Source: Paludibacteraceae bacterium (GTDB lineage: Bacteria > Bacteroidota > Bacteroidia > Bacteroidales > Paludibacteraceae). From it: 14,544 bases of DNA. Of this stretch, positions 6,579 to 13,439 are shown piece by piece. Every line of letters starts with the position of its first letter. The first letter of the stretch is position 1. A program made the position numbers and the translations under genes. The notes below the pieces were generated by a model. The model worked only from the letters and a program-made list of their open reading frames with translations, was not told where the DNA came from and searched no databases. The stretch covers positions 1-14,544 of the forward strand of contig JAGCZK010000136.1 of NCBI GenBank assembly GCA_017960065.1, written 5' to 3'.

Positions 6579-7562
6579 TTAGCGCTCGCGGCCGGTCAGG
6601 TCGTGGGCGATGCGCGTCAGCACTTCTTTCTGCTCATCCTGAAGGTCGAGACTGTCAACCAGCACCATCGATTTTGCAAAACACTTTTCGATGGCCGCTT
6701 CGGTCGCCTCTTTGACGCCCAAGGCCTTGTAGATGGCCAGTACCTGCTCCACCTTCGGCCCGTCTTGCGAAGCCGGCAGCGCAAAGAGTTGCTGCAATGC
6801 GGCCTTGGTTTGGGCATCGGCGGCCTGCTCGGCCACGAGACGCAGGTAAGTGCGTTTGCCGCAGCGGATATCGCCCCCGATTTTCTTGCCAAATAGTTTG
6901 GGGTCGCCAAACGCATCGAGCAAATCGTCGCGGAGTTGGAAGGCCAGGCCCATTTGGATTCCGAATTCGTAAAGTTTTTCCTGATTGAACTTGTCGGCGC
7001 CCCCCAAGAGCGCGCCAATCTGCAACGAGGCGGCAAGCAGGACAGCCGTCTTGAGGCGGATCATGCGCAGGTAATCGTCGAGACTGACCTGGTCGCTATG
7101 TTCAAAGTCCATGTCGTATTGCTGGCCTTCGCACACCTCGAGGGCGGTTTGGGAGAAGATTTCGTTGACTCGGGCCTGCGAAGCCTCGGGGACGCCCGAC
7201 ATCAGCTGATATGCCTTGATCAACATCGCATCGCCCGAAAGAATGGCCACGTTGTCGTTCCACTTGACATGCACCGTGGCTTGGCCGCGACGGGTGTCGG
7301 CACGGTCCATGATGTCGTCGTGCAAGAGGGTGAAGTTGTGGAAAACCTCCAACCCCATGGCCGCCTTCATGGCAATGGATTCGTCGCCTCCGTAGAGCCG
7401 GCAGGCCAGCAGACAAAGCGTCGGACGCACGCGCTTGCCGCCTATCGACAACACATAGCCGATGGGGTCGTACAAGCCTTGCGGCTCGCCTGAAAAAGAA
7501 CAGGATTTGAGCGCCCGCTCAAAACGCTGCTGCAGTTTTTCGATTACATTCTCCTCCATCAT
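6579..7562 (-). CDS. Polyprenyl diphosphate synthase (probably short chain, FPP/GGPP type)
   Basis: A trans-isoprenyl diphosphate synthase of 327 aa that condenses isopentenyl diphosphate with an allylic primer to supply quinone, undecaprenyl or other isoprenoid pathways. Motifs: GGKRVRP (41-47), the first aspartate-rich motif DDIMD (82-86) followed by RRGQATVH, and the second motif RDDLLDAFGD (211-220) with GDIRCGKRTYL after it. The fifth residue before the first motif is Phe (F77 in HNFTLLHDD); an aromatic there limits product length in characterised GGPP synthases, so a C15-C20 product is likely. Chain length cannot be fixed from sequence alone. The first motif lacks the two-residue insertion of E. 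coli IspA. Two ATGs in tandem (7562 and 7559) are both possible. The gene starts 10 nt after the ddl stop, so the two are co-transcribed from the ddl promoter. Confidence 0.93.
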   Translation of the reverse strand: MMEENVIEKLQQRFERALKSCSFSGEPQGLYDPIGYVLSIGGKRVRPTLCLLACRLYGGDESIAMKAAMGLEVFHNFTLLHDDIMDRADTRRGQATVHVKWNDNVAILSGDAMLIKAYQLMSGVPEASQARVNEIFSQTALEVCEGQQYDMDFEHSDQVSLDDYLRMIRLKTAVLLAASLQIGALLGGADKFNQEKLYEFGIQMGLAFQLRDDLLDAFGDPKLFGKKIGGDIRCGKRTYLRLVAEQAADAQTKAALQQLFALPASQDGPKVEQVLAIYKALGVKEATEAAIEKCFAKSMVLVDSLDLQDEQKEVLTRIAHDLTGRER

Positions 7563-7572
7563 GGCAAATCGC

Positions 7573-8553
7573 TTAGCGTCCTATTTCGTTTTCGATGATG
7601 TCGGTCATCACGTCTTTGATATCGAGCCCGGCGGCACGCACCTGCTGCGGAATGAAGCTGGTGGCCGTCATGCCCGGAGTGGTGTTGGCCTCGAGTACAT
7701 GGGGCACGCCGTCTTCGGTTACGATAAAGTCGATGCGCACGATGCCCTTACAGCCCATCACGTCGTAGTAATAGGCCGTCTGGCGTTGGATTTCGGCCGT
7801 CAGCTCGGGCGACAGACGGGCCGGGGTAATCTCCTGCACCTGTCCGTTGTATTTGGCGTCGTAGTCGAAGAATTCATTGGCCGTCACCACCTCGGTCAGG
7901 GGGAAGTTGACAGTTTTGGTCTTGGTTTTGTACATGCCGCTGGTCAACTCGGTGCCTTTGAGGAAAGACTCGACAATCACCTCATCGCCCTCTTGGAAGG
8001 CGCGACTGACGGCGGCGTCGAACTGCGAGGCCTCTTTGACCTTGGTCACTCCGAAACTGCTGCCCCCCACATTGGACTTGACAAAGCACGGCAAGCCAAG
8101 CTCCTTGACGATGTCGGCGGCCGAGTAGGCCTGGCCTTTGCGCAGCAGCACCGAACGGGCGATTTTAGCGCCGAAGGCCTGCAAGTAGCGGTTGCAGGCG
8201 AACTTGTTGAAGGTCAGCGCCGCAGCAAGCACGCCGCAGCACGAGTATTTCATCCCGATAAGGTCGAAATAGCCTTGCAGAATGCCATTTTCGCCCGGGG
8301 TTCCGTGTATGGTGATGTAGGCAAAGTCGAAGCGGTGTTTCTGACCGTCTTTGCAATATGAAAAGTCGTCTTTGTCGATCGGATAGCTCTCGGTTTCGGA
8401 AGGCCGCGCCAGCCACTCGCCGCCATGAATGGTCACCAGGGTGGTGTCGTACCGGTCGGCGTCGATAAACGAACGGATGCCTTGTGCACTGCGCAAGGAA
8501 ACTTCAGATTCGGAGGAATCCCCTCCGGCAACAATCGCAATACTTGGTTTCAT
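7573..8553 (-). CDS. ddl: D-alanine--D-alanine ligase
   Basis: This ATP-grasp enzyme joins two D-alanines to make the dipeptide used by MurF in peptidoglycan precursor synthesis (cytoplasm). From the ATG at 8553-8551 it is 326 aa, starting MKPSIAIVAGG. Motifs: SSESEVSL (13-20, with E15 in the position that binds the first D-Ala in E. coli DdlB), HGTPGENG (83-90), CFVKSNVGGSSFGV (ATP grasp), FFDYDAKY (the omega-loop Tyr, as in D-Ala-D-Ala ligases and not the His of VanA-type D-lactate enzymes) and VLEANTTPGMT (metal and phosphate binding). A frame extending to 8577 exists, but its -7 element would then almost touch the start; the ATG at 8553 gives the family-typical N-terminus and a 21-nt leader region. 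It is the first gene of an operon with the polyprenyl synthase. Confidence 0.96.
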   Translation of the reverse strand: MKPSIAIVAGGDSSESEVSLRSAQGIRSFIDADRYDTTLVTIHGGEWLARPSETESYPIDKDDFSYCKDGQKHRFDFAYITIHGTPGENGILQGYFDLIGMKYSCCGVLAAALTFNKFACNRYLQAFGAKIARSVLLRKGQAYSAADIVKELGLPCFVKSNVGGSSFGVTKVKEASQFDAAVSRAFQEGDEVIVESFLKGTELTSGMYKTKTKTVNFPLTEVVTANEFFDYDAKYNGQVQEITPARLSPELTAEIQRQTAYYYDVMGCKGIVRIDFIVTEDGVPHVLEANTTPGMTATSFIPQQVRAAGLDIKDVMTDIIENEIGR

Positions 8554-8574
8554 TTTTGTTTCGATTTGGTAGGG

Positions 8575-8606
8575 CAAAGTTACGCAAAGAGAATGAAAGC
8601 CGCAAA
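8575..8606 (-). promoter_or_regulatory. Promoter of the ddl-polyprenyl synthase operon
   Basis: On the minus strand, TTTG (8606-8603, within a run of T), a 20-nt spacer and TAACTTTG (8582-8575) match the Bacteroidetes -33/-7 consensus fully. The ddl ATG follows 21 nt after the -7 element. It is back-to-back with the clpP promoter. Confidence 0.75.
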
Positions 8607-8621
8607 AAACTTGGCACGATA

Positions 8622-8654
8622 TTTGTGTATGTTCAATGGAATTTTATACCTTTG
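8622..8654 (+). promoter_or_regulatory. Promoter of clpP-clpX
   Basis: TTTG (8622-8625), a 21-nt spacer and TACCTTTG (8647-8654) form a good -33/-7 pair. Transcription should begin near 8658-8661, leaving a leader of roughly 57 nt before the clpP ATG. Confidence 0.7.
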
Positions 8655-8661
8655 CTCAACG

Positions 8662-8706
8662 ATGCGGCCCTCCGCCGCCCAAACTGATACTGGTAAAACC
8701 GTTTAA
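8662..8706 (+). CDS. Possible 14-codon upstream ORF in the clpP leader
   Basis: An ATG at 8662, a few bases after the predicted transcription start, opens MRPSAAQTDTGKTV and stops at 8704-8706, 10 nt before the clpP ATG. Its placement filling the leader suggests a possible leader peptide. Short ORFs arise by chance, the peptide resembles nothing I recognise, and conservation is unknown, so this is only a candidate. Confidence 0.22.
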   Translation: MRPSAAQTDTGKTV

Positions 8707-8716
8707 TTCTGTTTAT

Positions 8717-9391
8717 ATGCAAAATGATTTTCAAAAGTACGCTACCAAACATCTGGGAATGAACCGGTTGGCTTTGGAGCAGTACCAAGATGTGACCAGC
8801 AGTTACATCAACCCGACCATCATCGAGGAACGCCAGCTCAATGTGGCTCAAATGGATGTGTTTTCGCGTCTGATGATGGATCGCATCATCTTTCTCGGCA
8901 CGGCCATTGACGACTACACCGCCAACGTGATTCAAGCCCAATTGCTCTATCTCGACTCGACCGATCCGGGCAAGGACATCTCGATTTACCTCAACACCCC
9001 CGGCGGCTCGGTCTATGCCGGCCTGGGCATCTACGATACCATGCAGTTCATTTCGAGCGACGTGGCCACCATCTGCACCGGCATGGCCGCCTCGATGGGC
9101 GCCGTATTGCTGACAGCCGGAGCCAAAGGCAAACGCTCGGCCCTGAAGCACTCGCGCGTCATGATTCACCAACCGATGGGCGGAGCGCAAGGACAGGCTT
9201 CGGACATTGAAATCACCGCCCGCGAAATCCAAAAACTCAAAAAAGAACTCTACACCATCATCGCCGACCATTCGGGCAATCCGTTCAAACGGATCGAAAA
9301 AGATTCGGACCGCGACTACTGGATGACCGCCGAAGAGGCCAAAGCATACGGCATGATCGACGAGGTGCTGATTAACCAACGCGCTAAATAA
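8717..9391 (+). CDS. clpP: ATP-dependent Clp protease proteolytic subunit ClpP
   Basis: This serine peptidase forms the double-heptamer chamber that degrades unfolded or tagged proteins fed by an AAA+ partner such as ClpX. The product is 224 aa. The catalytic triad is visible: Ser126 in TGMAASMGA, His151 in VMIHQPMGG and Asp200 in SDRDYW, with the oxyanion-region TPGGSVYAG. A longer frame opens upstream at 8636, but the promoter -7 element (8647-8654) lies inside it. ATG 8717 (MQNDFQKYATKHLGMN) is therefore the start; it leaves an N-terminal extension of the length common in Bacteroidetes ClpP, possibly a processed propeptide. The TAA stop shares its last base with the clpX ATG (TAATG), so the two are co-translated. 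Confidence 0.97.
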   Translation: MQNDFQKYATKHLGMNRLALEQYQDVTSSYINPTIIEERQLNVAQMDVFSRLMMDRIIFLGTAIDDYTANVIQAQLLYLDSTDPGKDISIYLNTPGGSVYAGLGIYDTMQFISSDVATICTGMAASMGAVLLTAGAKGKRSALKHSRVMIHQPMGGAQGQASDIEITAREIQKLKKELYTIIADHSGNPFKRIEKDSDRDYWMTAEEAKAYGMIDEVLINQRAK

Positions 9392-10611
9392 TGGCTAAGA
9401 CTCCCAAACATTGCAGTTTCTGCGGCCGCGACGAAAAAGAGGTAGGGCTGCTGCTGACCGGCTTGGAAGCCCACATTTGCGACGAATGTGCCGAACGCGT
9501 GGCGGAGTTCATCAGCGAAACCAAAAGCGCCGCCCGTAAAGCTCCCGAACTGAAAGCGGAAGAACTTCCGAAGCCACGCGAAATCAAGGAGTTTCTCGAC
9601 CAGTACGTCATTGGCCAGGACGAAGCCAAAAAGAATTTGAGCGTGGTGGTGTACAACCACTACAAACGCCTGTTGCAAAAAGACGCAGGCGACGATGTCG
9701 AAATCGAAAAGTCGAACGTGGTGATGGTCGGCCCCACCGGCACCGGCAAAACCCTGCTGGCCCGCACCATCGCCAAAAAGCTGCACGTGCCGTTCACCAT
9801 TGTCGATGCCACGGTCTTTACCGAGGCCGGCTATGTGGGCGAAGACATCGAAAGTATCCTGACCCGCCTGCTACAGGTGTCGGACTATGACGTGGCTGCC
9901 GCCGAACGCGGCATCGTCTTCATCGACGAAATCGACAAAATCGCCCGCAAAGGCGACAACCCGTCGATTACACGCGACGTCAGCGGCGAGGGCGTGCAGC
10001 AAGGCCTGCTCAAGCTGCTCGAAGGCTCGGTGGTGAACGTTCCGCCACAAGGCGGGCGCAAACATCCCGAACAACGCATGATTGCCGTAGATACGCGCAA
10101 CATCCTGTTTATCTGCGGAGGCGCCTTCGACGGCATCGAAAAGAAAATCGGTGCGCGCCTGAACACCAAGTCGGTGGGCTACAGCGCTTCGAAGGACATC
10201 CACAAGATCGACCGCTCGAACCTGCTGCAATACGTGGCGCCGCAAGACCTGAAGTCGTTCGGCCTGATTCCGGAAATCATCGGACGCCTGCCGATTCTGA
10301 CCCACCTCGAACCGCTCGACCGCGCCAGCCTCAAACGGATTCTGACCGAGCCCAAGAACTCAATCGTCAAGCAATACATCAAACTGTTTGCCATGGACGG
10401 CGTGAAACTCGACTTTACCGACGAGGCGCTCGACGTGTTTGTCGATAAAGCCATCGAATTCAAACTCGGGGCCCGCGGCCTGCGTTCGATGACCGAAACG
10501 GTGATGATGGACTTTATGTTCGACGTGCCGTCGGAGCATCCCAAATCGCTGACCATCGACAAGGAAACCGCCCTGTCGAAGATTGGAAAGATTGAAAAGC
10601 GAATTGTTTGA
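9391..10611 (+). CDS. clpX: ATP-dependent Clp protease ATP-binding subunit ClpX
   Basis: A 406-aa AAA+ unfoldase that recognises substrates and threads them into ClpP. Domains in order: an N-terminal zinc-binding domain (C8, C11, C30, C33), then the AAA+ module with Walker A GPTGTGKT (114-121), pore-1 loop GYVG (147-150), Walker B IVFIDEID (175-182) and RKH pore loop (223-225). Near the C-terminus is ARGLRS, a sensor-2 type motif. The ClpP-docking 'IGF' loop is replaced by VGY (262-264), which I believe is usual in this phylum. It begins on the last base of the clpP stop codon, giving the standard clpP-clpX operon. Confidence 0.97.
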   Translation: MAKTPKHCSFCGRDEKEVGLLLTGLEAHICDECAERVAEFISETKSAARKAPELKAEELPKPREIKEFLDQYVIGQDEAKKNLSVVVYNHYKRLLQKDAGDDVEIEKSNVVMVGPTGTGKTLLARTIAKKLHVPFTIVDATVFTEAGYVGEDIESILTRLLQVSDYDVAAAERGIVFIDEIDKIARKGDNPSITRDVSGEGVQQGLLKLLEGSVVNVPPQGGRKHPEQRMIAVDTRNILFICGGAFDGIEKKIGARLNTKSVGYSASKDIHKIDRSNLLQYVAPQDLKSFGLIPEIIGRLPILTHLEPLDRASLKRILTEPKNSIVKQYIKLFAMDGVKLDFTDEALDVFVDKAIEFKLGARGLRSMTETVMMDFMFDVPSEHPKSLTIDKETALSKIGKIEKRIV

Positions 10612-10622
10612 GACCAGCAATT

Positions 10623-10638
10623 AAACTTTGAAAAGTTT
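10623..10638. repeat. AT-rich dyad between clpX and recQ
   Basis: AAACTTT (10623-10629), GA, AAAGTTT (10632-10638) is a perfect 7-bp inverted repeat just after the clpX stop. It overlaps the -33 TTTG of the recQ promoter by two bases. The 2-nt loop and lack of G/C make it a poor terminator; an operator is equally possible. Confidence 0.35.
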
Positions 10639-10667
10639 TGATTATTGCCAGTGATTTATTATTTTTG
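10637..10667 (+). promoter_or_regulatory. Promoter of recQ
   Basis: TTTG (10637-10640), a 19-nt spacer and TATTTTTG (10660-10667) give a full -33/-7 pair. The recQ ATG is only 7 nt further on, so the transcript would have almost no 5' leader. Confidence 0.65.
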
Positions 10668-10674
10668 CTAAACC

Positions 10675-12855
10675 ATGGCAGAACACAATGAATTGATTAA
10701 TGCGCTGAAGGAGCATTTCGGATTCGACTCTTTCAAAGGGAATCAGGAGGCCATCATCAGAAATCTGATGGAAGGCAAGGATACCTTTGTACTGATGCCG
10801 ACCGGCGGCGGCAAGTCGCTATGCTACCAGTTGCCGTCGCTTTTGATGGACGGCGTGGCGGTGGTGATTTCGCCGCTCATCGCATTGATGAAGAATCAGG
10901 TGGACGCCATGCGCTCGTTTAGCGAAGAAGACGGCATCGCCCACTTTATCAATTCGTCTTTGTCGAAGGCGGCCATTGATGACGTGAAAAACGATGTGCT
11001 GTCGGGCAAGACCAAGCTGCTGTATGTGGCTCCCGAATCGCTGACAAAACTCGAAAACATCAACTTCCTGCACGGGGTGAAAATTTCTTTTTATGCCGTT
11101 GACGAAGCCCACTGTATTTCGGAATGGGGACACGATTTCCGTCCGGAATACCGCCGTATCCGCGAAATCATCAAAGAAATCGGAGCGGCTCCCGTCATCG
11201 CCCTGACCGCCACGGCTACGCCGAAGGTACAGCACGACATACAAAAGAACCTGGAAATGCCGAATGCCACGGTCTTCAAGTCTTCGTTCAACCGGCCGAA
11301 CCTCTATTACGAGGTACGCCCCAAGAACCCCAAGACCATCGACCGCGAAATCATCAAATTCATCAAGACACAAGAAGGCAAGTCGGGCATCATTTACTGC
11401 CTGTCGCGCAAAAAGGTGGAGGAACTGGCCGAAATCCTGCGCATCAACGGCATCAACGCCCTGCACTACCACGCCGGCCTCGAGTCGGACAAGCGTTCCG
11501 AAACGCAAGACATGTTCCTGATGGAAAAGGTGGAGGTCATTGTGGCGACCATTGCCTTTGGCATGGGCATCGACAAACCCGACGTGCGGTATGTCATTCA
11601 CTACGACATTCCCAAAAGCCTGGAAGGTTACTATCAGGAAACCGGACGGGCCGGACGCGATGGCGGCGAAGGCCGTTGCATCGCCTTTTATTCAAACAAA
11701 GATTTACAGAAACTCGAAAAATTTACGCAGAACAAACTGATTTCGGAACAGGAAATCGGTCGGCAGCTACTGGCTGAAACGGCCGCATACGCCGAATCGT
11801 CGGTTTGTCGGCGCAAATTGTTGTTGCATTACTTTGGGGAAGAATACGACCAGGACAACTGCGGTAATTGCGACAACTGCCTACATCCTAAAAAACAAAT
11901 GGAAGCCCAAGAATTATTGTGCACCGTATTGGATACGATCCTCGCTGTTAAAGAAAAATTTAAGTCGGACCATATTGTCAACGTCATTATCGGCAAAGAG
12001 AACTCGGAAGTGTTGGATTACAAACACGATGAACTGGAGGTGTTTGGCACCGGTTCGACCGAAGACCCCTCGGTGTGGAATGCGGTCATCCGCCAGGCCA
12101 CCATTGCCGGTTATATCGAAAAAGGCATTGAAAACTACGGCGTGCTGAGTGTGACGAGTGCCGGACACAAATTTTTGAAAAACCCGACCTCTTTCACCAT
12201 CACCAAAGACAACGACTTCGACGACGAGGAGGAAGAACTGCCCACCAGCAGCGGCGGCTCTTGCGCGGCCGACGACGCGCTGTTCTCGATGCTCAAAGAC
12301 TTGCGTAAAAAGCTGTCGAAACAATACGGACTGCCTCCGTACGTCATCTTCCAAGACCCCTCGCTGGAGTCAATGGCCACCACCTACCCCATTACGATCG
12401 AAGAGTTGAAAAACATCCCCGGCGTAGGCGAAGGCAAGGCCAAACGCTTTGGCGAAGAGGTGATTAAGCTGATCAAGACACACGTTCAGGAAAACGAAAT
12501 CGAACGCCCCGAAGACCTTCGGGTACGCACCGTGGCCAAAAAGTCGGCCCAGAAGGTGTTTATCATTCAGGCCATCGACCGTCGCATCAGCCTCAAAGAC
12601 ATCGCCATCTCGAAAGGCCTCGACGGCCAGGAGCTGCTCGATGAGCTGGAGTCGATCGTCTATTCGGGCACCAAAATCAACATCGACTACGCCCTCGAAG
12701 ACATTGATCCGGAGCATGTTGAAGACATCTACGAGTATTTCCGCGAATCGAACACGCCCGATATCGACGAAGCCATGACCGAGCTCGGCGGCGACTACAC
12801 CGAAGACGAAATCCGTTTGGTCCGCATCAAATTCATGTCGGAGCAAGGAAACTGA
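10675..12855 (+). CDS. recQ: ATP-dependent DNA helicase RecQ
   Basis: A 3'-5' superfamily 2 helicase acting in recombination and repair of stalled or broken DNA. At 726 aa it has the length usual for Bacteroidetes RecQ. Motif 0 is FGFDSFKGNQ (15-24), Walker A is MPTGGGKS (41-48, K47), the DEAH box is at 143-146 with the aromatic-rich loop following (ISEWGHDFRPEYR), and motif VI is QETGRAGRDG (321-330). The zinc-binding cysteines are C378, C396, C399 and C402. An RQC winged-helix region follows, then an HRDC-like region at about 530-605 (containing NIPGVGEGKAKRFGEEV). A further C-terminal helical, acidic domain reaches residue 726. The ATG at 10675 keeps motif 0 intact; the next Met (residue 32) would remove it. 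It has its own promoter and is followed by a strong terminator. Confidence 0.97.
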   Translation: MAEHNELINALKEHFGFDSFKGNQEAIIRNLMEGKDTFVLMPTGGGKSLCYQLPSLLMDGVAVVISPLIALMKNQVDAMRSFSEEDGIAHFINSSLSKAAIDDVKNDVLSGKTKLLYVAPESLTKLENINFLHGVKISFYAVDEAHCISEWGHDFRPEYRRIREIIKEIGAAPVIALTATATPKVQHDIQKNLEMPNATVFKSSFNRPNLYYEVRPKNPKTIDREIIKFIKTQEGKSGIIYCLSRKKVEELAEILRINGINALHYHAGLESDKRSETQDMFLMEKVEVIVATIAFGMGIDKPDVRYVIHYDIPKSLEGYYQETGRAGRDGGEGRCIAFYSNKDLQKLEKFTQNKLISEQEIGRQLLAETAAYAESSVCRRKLLLHYFGEEYDQDNCGNCDNCLHPKKQMEAQELLCTVLDTILAVKEKFKSDHIVNVIIGKENSEVLDYKHDELEVFGTGSTEDPSVWNAVIRQATIAGYIEKGIENYGVLSVTSAGHKFLKNPTSFTITKDNDFDDEEEELPTSSGGSCAADDALFSMLKDLRKKLSKQYGLPPYVIFQDPSLESMATTYPITIEELKNIPGVGEGKAKRFGEEVIKLIKTHVQENEIERPEDLRVRTVAKKSAQKVFIIQAIDRRISLKDIAISKGLDGQELLDELESIVYSGTKINIDYALEDIDPEHVEDIYEYFRESNTPDIDEAMTELGGDYTEDEIRLVRIKFMSEQGN

Positions 12856-12882
12856 TTTTGCCCTCAAAAACGCCCGAAGATT

Positions 12883-12925
12883 TTATGCAAATTTTCAGTA
12901 GCACTGAAGATTTGCATAATTTTTT
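12883..12925 (+). terminator. Rho-independent terminator of recQ
   Basis: Arms ATGCAAATTTTCAG (12885-12898) and CTGAAGATTTGCAT (12904-12917) pair over 14 bp with one G-U, around a 5-nt loop. Two flanking T-A pairs extend the stem, and six T follow (12920-12925). It lies 28 nt after the recQ stop. Confidence 0.8.
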
Positions 12926-12949
12926 GCCTCTAAAGAACTTCGTATAATT

Positions 12950-12990
12950 AGCGGAATCTGGCTGTTTTTTATCAGTTCCCGCTGGTTTTT
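12950..12990 (+). other. Imperfect hairpin with T-run, between recQ and hipB
   Basis: AGCGGAA (12950-12956) can pair with TT plus CCGCT (12976-12983, one bulged C), and CTG (12958-12960) with CAG (12973-12975). Five T follow at 12986-12990. It could be a second, weaker terminator or a fold in an RNA from this gap. No TAnnTTTG promoter for a small RNA is visible nearby. Confidence 0.3.
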
Positions 12991-13009
12991 CTTTATTCTC
13001 TTAATTTCC

Positions 13010-13031
13010 AAACTCTATACTAGAGTTTTTT
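13010..13031 (+). terminator. Terminator-like hairpin upstream of the hipBA promoter
   Basis: AAACTCTA (13010-13017), TAC, TAGAGTTT (13021-13028) is a perfect 8-bp dyad followed by three more T (13029-13031), then C and TTT. It ends 10 nt before the -33 element of the hipBA promoter. It would block read-through from recQ into hipBA, or serve as a binding site. Confidence 0.45.
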
Positions 13032-13041
13032 CTTTGTTTTA

Positions 13042-13073
13042 TTGGTTTTTTTAGAATATTCCTTATATATTTG
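13042..13073 (+). promoter_or_regulatory. Promoter of the hipBA module
   Basis: TTG (13042-13044), a 21-nt spacer and TATATTTG (13066-13073) match the -33/-7 consensus. Transcription would start near 13077-13080, at the edge of the first direct repeat. Confidence 0.55.
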
Positions 13074-13077
13074 TGCT

Positions 13078-13133
13078 TAATATATGATGCGTTATTTTTA
13101 ATATTTAGTATTTACACATAATATATGATGCGT
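13078..13133 (+). repeat. Pair of 15-bp direct repeats over the hipBA transcription start and start codon
   Basis: TAATATATGATGCGT occurs at 13078-13092 and, identically, at 13119-13133, with starts 41 bp apart. The first copy covers the predicted transcription start. The second contains the tandem ATG ATG of the hipB gene. The position suits operators bound by the HipB-like repressor; alternatively they are remains of a small duplication. Confidence 0.6.
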
Positions 13134-13439
13134 AACAAATATATCTTTGATCCTTATCCGCTACAGGTGACAATGCAGCACTTGGCCGAAAATTTGAAAG
13201 CCAGACGCCTCGAAAAACGAATTTCAACCAAAAGCTTGTCAGAAATGAGCGGGGTGCCTGCTTCAAGTATCCAGCGGTTCGAGTTGAAACATGCTATTTC
13301 GTTAGAATCGTATGTCAAGTTAGCCAAGGCGTTGGGATATTCTGAAGAAATCATGCAACTTCTTTCACAGCCCAAATATGACACTATGGAGGAATTGTTG
13401 GAGATTAACAAGAATAAAAACAAAAAACGAGGGATATGA
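13125..13439 (+). CDS. hipB: HipB-like helix-turn-helix antitoxin/repressor
   Basis: A 104-aa protein with an HTH_3 (Xre-type) domain at about residues 18-73: LAENLKARRLEKRISTKS, then LSEMSGVPASSIQRFE (helix-turn-helix), then ISLESYVKLAKALGYSEE. The tail is very basic (NKNKNKKRGI). In HipBA modules this protein binds the kinase toxin and represses its own operon; that role is inferred from the partner gene directly downstream. Tandem ATGs at 13125 and 13128 are both possible starts, and MQHLAENL at residue 17 is a shorter alternative that still keeps the whole HTH. I favour the upstream start because YIFDPYPLQV resembles the N-terminus of similar Bacteroidetes proteins. It overlaps hipA by 4 nt (ATGA). 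Base composition is AT-richer than the core genes, suggesting acquisition. Confidence 0.85.
   Translation: MMRNKYIFDPYPLQVTMQHLAENLKARRLEKRISTKSLSEMSGVPASSIQRFELKHAISLESYVKLAKALGYSEEIMQLLSQPKYDTMEELLEINKNKNKKRGI

Noticed and set aside
7462..8361. Plus-strand open frame (299 codons) opposite ddl and the polyprenyl synthase
   Set aside because: It spans two well-identified minus-strand genes and shows no motif of its own.
8636..8716. Upstream ATG at 8636 as start of ClpP
   Set aside because: The clpP promoter -7 element lies inside this stretch and the added residues do not look like ClpP.
12935..12947. AACTTCGTATAAT, matching part of one loxP arm and spacer
   Set aside because: There is no second inverted arm and no recombinase gene nearby. 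A single 13-bp resemblance in AT-rich DNA is most likely chance.
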